From Heterobilharzia americana (Eukaryota > Platyhelminthes > Trematoda > Strigeidida > Schistosomatidae): 64,000 nucleotides of DNA. The notes below the pieces were generated by a model. It did no database searches, was not told where the DNA came from, and saw only the letters and a list, made by a program, of their open reading frames with translations. The stretch is taken from assembly GCA_944470555.2 (NCBI GenBank), contig OX104132.1, positions 10,301,755 to 10,365,754 of the forward strand, read 5' to 3'. Positions 57,346-64,000 of this stretch are shown in pieces. Both the position numbers and the translations under genes were made by a program. How positions within the stretch are numbered: the stretch's first letter is position 1; every line of letters begins with the position of its first letter.

Positions 57346-57404
57346 ATATCAGTATTTGTTATGGTATTTCTAATTTCCCGTTGCTATACAGGGCTGAATC
57401 ACTG

Positions 57405-57570
57405 AGGCGCAGGTACATCCAACTGACGAGTCCCAAATAGGACGAAACGCGCCTCCTGGATTCCTCTGTTAGTCACCAAGATCAATTTAACACCATGAAT
57501 ATCGGGCAGTATCGAGGCATCCGCATAGGAGCCCATCTGCCAGCAGAGGTCAAGCAATTCGGCTTTGTTT
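57405..57570 (+). repeat. Family A SINE, ribozyme half and next unit start
   Basis: Ribozyme region (57418-57460) followed by the 5' block of a further unit (ggcatccgcataggagccca). Confidence 0.7.
57418..57460 (+). ncRNA. Hammerhead ribozyme, family A, best-preserved core
   Basis: TCCAA, CTGACGA, GTCC/GGAC stem II, GAAA, CGCGCC, triplet CTC (NUH), CTGGA. All core bases are present; only the stem I pair next to the core is a mismatch (A-C). Confidence 0.7.
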
Positions 57571-57639
57571 AGCAACGGGAAATTAGAATAAACACCCTGA
57601 CAATAAGGTGGAATCGTAAAGTACGTTATTATAAACGAG

Positions 57640-57720
57640 GTTTCTTATGTTCCTCCAACTGGTGTCAGTTTATGATGAACACCAACTTGAAATTAATAAA
57701 TCCCCACAAACCCCCATATT
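57640..57720 (+). repeat. Family B SINE tail fragment
   Basis: gttcctccaactggtgtcag and aatccccacaaac match the 3' tail of family B; the rest is missing. Confidence 0.6.
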
Positions 57721-58741
57721 GAATTTCATGACTAACCAAATCAATTTGAAAAATATAGGAGAATGAAGGTCACTGGATGCAAGATAGTAGGCAAGCGTGA
57801 ATTCATTTAAAAGTAATTGAGTGAAGATTAGATGAGACAACAAGTATGAATATCAGTCAGGCAAAATGTGATACGATGGGGATCAAGAGAAGTGAAATTG
57901 TTATGAGGAAATAAAATGAATAGAAATCGAACGAAAGAAGGAAAAGTTAGATGTCTGAAACATGTGGTCAAAAACATGTGGTAAGTTGGGTCCAACGTAG
58001 CTAAAGGGATACCACAAACTGTTTCTGGTTTAGGCTTATGTATTCCCAAAGCTTCTGCGACATACATGCGTACACCTTCGATAAGTTTGATTTGACTTTG
58101 TAAATAATGTTAAATGATGATTCGCGAACTGTATGAATATAGTCGACTACATGTTGAAAGATTGATGAGTTTATGCCCCTATGTTCCCCTTTGCTCAGTC
58201 ATACTGGGAGGTGCTCTCGACCACGATGTACCTATGTACCTTGGTCCACAGCAGGAGGTGAACATGTAGATGCACACTAAATTGAACAATCAAGGTAATA
58301 TTTCTTTAGCATTAAGATAGACCAAAGGATGGTTGGATAAACAGGATTTGGCATCATATCGTAGTGGTTCAGTTTGTCACAACTCACGTCATCACACAAG
58401 ATAAAAACTGAAAATAGAGAAGATGCAAAAAATGAAGACACGATGACCAGAAGTTGTTGAAAATTACAAGACGAAAGTAAATCGAGATAAAGCCCAAAAC
58501 GAAATGTGAGTTGACGAATAAAATGTGGATAAGGTCTAAGTTCTTCTACACTGAAAGTCTTTCATCAACTGATAGTTCCAACATTCCATGTATGGTGCTA
58601 TGAAGATAACTGATCCTTCTAGAAATTCTAAATCTGTACACATAATCATCATCTACTGTAAACTCAATTGTACAGTAATTAGAAATCATGTGGTTAGGAA
58701 GTTGTTACGTTCTTATCACTGAAATCCTTAACTGCTGTACA
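57721..58741. other. Unassigned sequence
   Basis: No channel exon is evident. The minus frame 57828-58067 has no family features. Confidence 0.4.
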
Positions 58742-59001
58742 TCGTTGATTGGAGACTGTAAGTGATGGAAAGTCCAGTATTGATGCTGACTGACTGACTT
58801 AATTCCTCAATTAAATAGCCTCCTATTATGAATATAACACAAATTACGATATTTAATTCTCTCCTAACTCTGAACAAACATGTCAATAGGTTAAAATATA
58901 GTTCTAAGACATCATACACACAATTCGACCACAGATTAGTCAAACGATTCGGCATCTTAACCTCTGTTTAGTAAGAGACAAGAGTTAGTGCTCGTGTCCT
59001 G

Positions 59002-59004
<3 letters not shown>
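58742..59004 (+). repeat. Inverted repeat, left arm
   Basis: 263 bases almost identical to the reverse complement of 59613-59874. Both arms can be read as the same 60-odd codon frame (MPNRLTNLWSNCVYDVLELY...), but it has no known family and no start or splice context. Confidence 0.85.
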
Positions 59005-59098
<94 letters not shown>

Positions 59099-59456
59099 CA
59101 GAACGAATATATGATACGTGCGCTCAGCTGACAGATAACTTGGTACGTCAGAGGCACTGACTGCAACCCCTGGACGAATAGAGAGAAGACCGAAGCTGGA
59201 TGATGGGAGAGTGCATAACTCCGAGAATATAGTAATGAATCGATCCAAAACACGTGAATAAGTACACACATGACAAATGACCTTGTCCTCAATTTGAGGC
59301 ATTTGCATAGTAAGTTAACCAATCAGCGATTTACACTAAAAATAATGTGGGCATGAAATAGACTATTAGTCATACGGTGAAAAGTGGTATGGGAATGACA
59401 CGTTAAAATGTTCAGATGGATAACAATACTTTATATAAAACTGAGGCATCACAACA
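59005..59456 (-). mobile_element. LTR of the first family between inverted repeats, (TA)n-expanded
   Basis: LTR body from ttccagaacgaatat to catcacaaca with about 46 TA units at 59005-59096; the usual outer end (tgttatgg) has been lost in the TA run. Confidence 0.8.
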
Positions 59457-59612
59457 AAAAGTCTTATACTGGAACGAAGCATCTGGTTGACAATGATTTT
59501 GAGGATATTGTGATGCGTTTTTGAAGCCTAAGATCATTTTATGAATTATTTTGTCTTACTAGCCAGTAATTTATATGCATGTCTGTAAATATGAATCTGG
59601 TTGTTAACAGTT

Positions 59613-59874
59613 AATCAGGATACGAGTACTAACTCTTGTCTCTTACTGAACAGAGGTTAAGATGCCGAATCGTTTGACTAATCTGTGGTCGAATTGTGTG
59701 TATGATGTCTTAGAACTATATTTTAACCTATTGACATGTTTGTTCAGAGTTAGGAGAGAATTAAATATCGTAATTTGTGTTATATTCATAATAGGAGGCT
59801 ATTTAATTGAGGAATTAAGTCAGTCAGTCAGCATCAATACTGGACTTTCCATCACTAACAGTCTCCAATCAACG
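59613..59874 (+). repeat. Inverted repeat, right arm
   Basis: Partner of 58742-59004 in opposite orientation, with only a few differing bases. The arms are separated by 608 bases that hold the LTR and about 155 bases of other sequence. Confidence 0.85.
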
Positions 59875-59889
59875 ACTTTGTTTGCCACA

Positions 59890-61680
59890 TGAACTCCAGT
59901 CAGGAGGTATGTTTTTCCCTATTCATCTCAAACCAACAGTCAAGGTCTTAATACGCCGACATCATGTCATTCTTAACCTTTTTCCATCCTGAACCATTTT
60001 CAGCTAACTCCATACGACTGTGTGTATAGTGACTAGGTATGAATAATATATGTTGGAACTATCTCAATCGATGAAGGTATAAAACCTAGCCAACTTGTTC
60101 ACCTCGTTGGCAGGACTCTACGCCTGATCTCTACGCCACTAACCTCGTGGTCCAATGACTGAAGGCCTATGCTGAGATGATAATGGTGGTCAAACATATG
60201 CAGCCTTCTCGTGTACTGTATCTTCGATATGATAGAACAGAGCGAACTGAAATGCAATACACTCAATCTTTAACAGAGACAGACAAACAAAATTAACATA
60301 AAACTTTGTACACAACAACGTCAGCTCAAGTTCCCACGTTTGGTAGTAGCATGAAAAGAACAAATGAGTTGAAAAAGACTGATACTGAAGTAGACAAAAG
60401 TGTATGACAGGAGAATGAATTCGGAGATAAAAGTTCGTGTAGATATTCAAGCTTTTGAGGACGTCAAAGAGTGAATACAATCATACCATTGTGACCTATT
60501 TTTAGCCACTTTACTAAGGGTCTCCAACCAGGTAGTTTATACCTCCTTATATGGCTCAGACCAACAGTAAGAGACTTTATGGACTGACCATCCTGAGCCG
60601 TCTTTCAACGTAATCCGACTTCTCCTAGCATTACTCGTCAAGATGCACTGCTACTAGGTGTGTGCAGCTCATGTCCAAGGCACCTCAGTTCCAGAAGGTT
60701 CACAACTTCATCAGTCGACTTGTCATACTTGCCCAGTACCCTTCGCCTGACCTGAACAATGCTAACATGGTGATTTCACTATGCGTAAACAGTTCTATGA
60801 AGACTCCTATGGTCAAAAACCTGTAGTTTCTTCATATCTTCCATTTCCGCCCTCTATGTCTCAATCAAATATCTTACCGGCACCACAGGTGATGCAAGTC
60901 GGTAAATGCTTCTTTATCCGAGCTGAAATTTTGTCAGCGACCTCCCGTTCAGACCAGTGCAACTTCCCAGGTAAGTGGATTAATCAACGCATCCCTCCAC
61001 TTCATTCTGCGTCTTAAGTTTGATGGCAGTTGCAGACCAGTTATGCAGCATGATCGTACAGTTGACCTGTACGAAAAGCATACCAAATATACTCAGATTT
61101 CTGCTCAACACGTTTAGAAGACCCTGGATTTTTTCAACGTAATAGAACAACATTGTCTGCGTACTTCAAGTCAAACAGATGGCCTTCGGGGAGTAGACCA
61201 ATTCATGTAAAGTCATAGGTACCTTGAGGTTATGTCCATTAATAAATCCACAAAGAAATTGAACGGAAACGATGACAGCAGGTATCTCTGACGGACACCA
61301 CTAGTTGTTGTCGATTTCCATGACAACTCTCTGTATGATTTTAAACGACTCCATGAGTTCATGTAGAAAACTTTGATTAAAGTTATATGATTGATCACCA
61401 CTCCTTTTATTCTCAGACGCTGCATGTCTCCTTTTTTACACATTGTAATGATCAATGGTTTAGACCATCCTGATACGGCTACCTCTGATTCTCATAATCC
61501 AACTAGTATCTGCAGCACTCGAATTACTAACTTCTTACTTCTATCCTTAAGAACTTCTAGTGGTAAACCATCAAATGCTGCTGCTTTTGCATCGTTTCGG
61601 ATTTGAAACAGCCTTCTCAACTTTGAAGAGAGTTGAAAGACCGTCATCTGTGTCCTATTGAGGTTCGGGCTAGATCCCTG
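59890..61680 (-). mobile_element. Strongly degraded jockey/CR1-like LINE pieces
   Basis: Minus-strand remnants: SGVRQRYLLSSFPFNFFVDL near 61300 corresponds to SGVCQGCPLSPLLFNFIIDI at 38.8 kb. 59930-60240 and 60520-60800 parallel the C-terminal block (ctcagaccaacagtaagaga, ggtggtcaaac). Too decayed for boundaries; 60260-60500 shows nothing recognisable. Confidence 0.6.
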
Positions 61681-62197
61681 GCAACTGAACCGTTTCTGTG
61701 GGTTAGTTGAACTGTCTTTAATAAAAACATCATAACCACTAGTGTTTACACGGATATTAAAAATTTTTTATAGCTATCACTCTTAAACTTGGACAAAACT
61801 TGAACAAAAGTTTGGAAAATCGATCAGTTGATGATCTTCAGTCAAATGATTTATCCATGATTATGAGTTGGTTATGGTAAACACAACAACAAAATGGTTC
61901 TACATTACTTTCTAGTTTTCTAAACAGGTTATATCCTTCTGAGTTCACAGTTATTGTGATATTACTTAACAGTTTCAGGTCAAAAACAAAACATTTTTCT
62001 CATTCAGTCAGCTGATTTGTCCATCAGCATCCAACTTATTTATTACACATATGATCACTTGAAATCGAAGCTGTTCATTTAAACCATCTGAGTATGCTAA
62101 TTTCAACTGTGATTTACAGATTAAATAAATTTTAAGTTTTGAAATTTATCTGTGATAATTACACTAGTCTTTCGTCTAAAATGGCTAACAGGTTAGG
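61681..62197. other. Unassigned sequence
   Basis: AT-rich; nothing recognised. Confidence 0.5.
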
Positions 62198-62872
62198 TTA
62201 TTATTTTTTGTCCATCGGGTTTCTAATGGAACATAGGGCTTCAGTAGCACGTCTCAGTTGCACTCTGTTCTCTGTAGTCTTCAATACCTGGCTGCACGAC
62301 TGCCCAGAAACTTTCATTTCTTCCTCATATGATCTCCACCATGTCACCCTCACCTCGGACGCCCAACTCGTCGTTTCCCCTTTGGGTTCCACTCGAGGAT
62401 TTGACCTGACTCATGATGTTCCCAAATGGTCTTCTCAGTATATGTCTGATTTAATCTATCTCCACTTTCCTCTTCTGCCTATTTGATGGTCGATGAGTTG
62501 TTGGTTGGTTCGTTGTCAGCCAGCCAGCCGGCCAGAGTTCCTTGTTGCTCATTCTTATTATTCTGGCCATCTGATCTGATCTTCAGTATGGAGTGAGCGT
62601 AAGCAGCAGCCATTGATGGAAATGCTTTTCGTAACGTGCAAAGTTTCTGAACCATATTGAAGCACTGACTTGACGGTGGTATTGGAAATCCGGATCTTGT
62701 TAACACTTTATGCTGAGTGCAGTGCAGTAGATCTCCACACTGATTTCAGATTAATGAAAGAAGGCTTGTCTTCCTGTCTTTCCTATGCTGACTTTGATGT
62801 CTTCATCTGTGCTGCCTGTAGTTGAAACGATGCTGCCTAGGTAGGTGAAAGAGACTACTTCGTTTTAAGTTT
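62198..62872 (-). mobile_element. RTE-type LINE, 3' part
   Basis: Minus-strand from a 3' block (gtccatcgggtttctaatgg on +) to about 62872. The C-terminal MEPKGETTSWASEVRVTWWR type of sequence is present; both ends are diverged. Confidence 0.8.
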
Positions 62873-63391
62873 CTACTGTTGCTCACTTATTCAACACTCA
62901 GATTTTGAATCTTTATTCAGATGCCTCAAAATGCATAGAAAAAAACATTAAACTAACATAAGCTAGGCATTCTCTTTCAACTAGTAAACAAATGAGAATT
63001 ATACCTCTTCAAAAACTGATGTTAACCATGATGAATTATTCGTAAAGCATCGACTTTTATAAAAGTTTTTTCTCACTGAATTAGAGTATTTACAACTGGT
63101 ATTTATATGTAACCTTATGTATGGTATGTGAAAGTGTATATTGCTCACATTAGTTTCTTCTCTGTTGTGTAATCAATTACATTCTTGATTCTTCAGTAAT
63201 AAGTTAACTTTTGGTATAAGAATTCAAATTAACTACCAAATTTAGGCAAATAAAAGTGGTTACATACTTTTTTTTTCAAATTTTCACTATTGTGTAACAC
63301 ATTCAAAGATGAAAAAATCTGAAAGTATTGCAGTTAAACTAATTGACACACTGGTAAAATCAACATAGAACATCGCACATATGTGTATAAG
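62873..63391. other. Unassigned sequence
   Basis: AT-rich; nothing recognised. Confidence 0.5.
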
Positions 63392-64000
63392 TTTTATTAT
63401 TATTATTATTATTAGTCCCTTGGGTTCCTAGTGGAACATAGGGCTTCAGTAGCACGTCTCCAATGCGCTCTGTTCTCTGAGATCTTTTCAACCTGGTTCC
63501 ACGACAGCCCAGAAGCTCTCATTTCTTCCTCGCACGACTTCCTCCATATCACCCTCGGACGTCCAACTCGTCGCTCCCCATGGGGATTCCACTCGAGTGC
63601 CTGGCCTGACGCGTGATGTCCCTAGTCGGCCTTCTCAGTGCATGGCCAATCCATCTCCATTTCCTCCTTCATATTTGTTGGGTGATAGGTTCTTGCTTCG
63701 TTGGTTCGTTCCCAGAGTTCCTTGTTGCTTATTCTTATTATTCTGGCCATCTGAGCTGGAGTAACGAGCCAGTGTAGGCAGTTGTTGATGAATGTCTGTA
63801 GTTTATTGGAAATCCCTTTCGCAACGCGTCAAGTCTCTGAGCCATACAGAAGCACTGACTTGACTGGATTGATGTTGAAAATCCGGATCTTGTTCCGCAT
63901 GCTGAGTGCAGAACATCTCCACACTGGTTTCAGGCTAATGAAGGCCTGTCTTGCTTTTCCGATTCTGACTTTGACATCCTCGTCTGTGCATGTGCCGCCT
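63392..64000 (-). mobile_element. RTE-type LINE, 3' end (runs off window)
   Basis: TTA tail at 63392-63413, common 3' block, then the C-terminal region. It continues past the right edge. It lies very close in sequence to the copy at 5483, suggesting the same subfamily. Confidence 0.85.

Noticed and set aside
58728..59892. A pair of genes for a small membrane-like protein
   Set aside because: The two identical frames are the arms of an inverted repeat; no promoter, splice or family evidence.

Overview
The window is AT-rich, intron-dominated animal DNA saturated with retroelements. It matches a blood fluke (Schistosoma). The grounds are copies of the tRNA-like, hammerhead-ribozyme-bearing repeat known from schistosomes (Sm-alpha type), RTE-type LINEs resembling schistosome SR2 elements, Penelope-like GIY-YIG fragments, and codon use rich in AT and in Ser/Asn/His. 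The species cannot be fixed from sequence alone. No bacterial or organellar sequence is evident.

Only one host gene is well supported: a TRPM-family cation channel on the + strand. Eight exons with consistent splice phases are seen (11508-11604, 17578-17866, 23869-24301, 26275-26406, 31029-31216, 35508-35580, 40185-40362, 55435-55705). They encode a Ser/Asn/Gln-rich linker, the pre-S1 helix, S1 to S6 with the pore (YGEVYAGEID), and the start of the TRP helix region. A ninth candidate upstream (4978 to about 5370) is disrupted by frameshifts. The N-terminal homology regions and the C-terminus lie outside the window. Introns run from about 2 to 15 kb and are filled with mobile elements. The selectivity-filter region resembles the TRPM1/3/6/7 group; TRPM channels are pharmacologically important in flukes because one is the praziquantel receptor.

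Layout: 1-5 kb, RTE LINE 5' end and tandem tRNA-like repeats. 5-11 kb, internally deleted and 3' LINE copies, a ribozyme SINE and a jockey/CR1-like 3' end. 11-17.5 kb, TRPM exon, ribozyme SINEs, a Penelope-derived palindrome, a LINE with a 350-bp GGCT expansion, and a 500-N gap. 17.5-26.5 kb, three TRPM exons, solo LTR and a short LTR retrotransposon with target-site duplication. 26.5-40.4 kb, LINEs, ribozyme SINEs, three TRPM exons and a Penelope 3' end. 40.4-55.4 kb, one 15-kb intron packed with LINE, LTR and Penelope fragments. 55.4-64 kb, last visible exon, SINE clusters, an LTR-centred palindrome and degraded LINEs.

The most interesting non-gene content is a set of hammerhead ribozymes in two separate tRNA-derived repeat families. 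Several in the second family keep an intact catalytic core and fully paired stem I. There is also a recurring pattern of fold-back (inverted) junctions in SINE, LINE, Penelope and LTR copies. All other protein-like reading frames examined are broken retroelement pieces or repeats.
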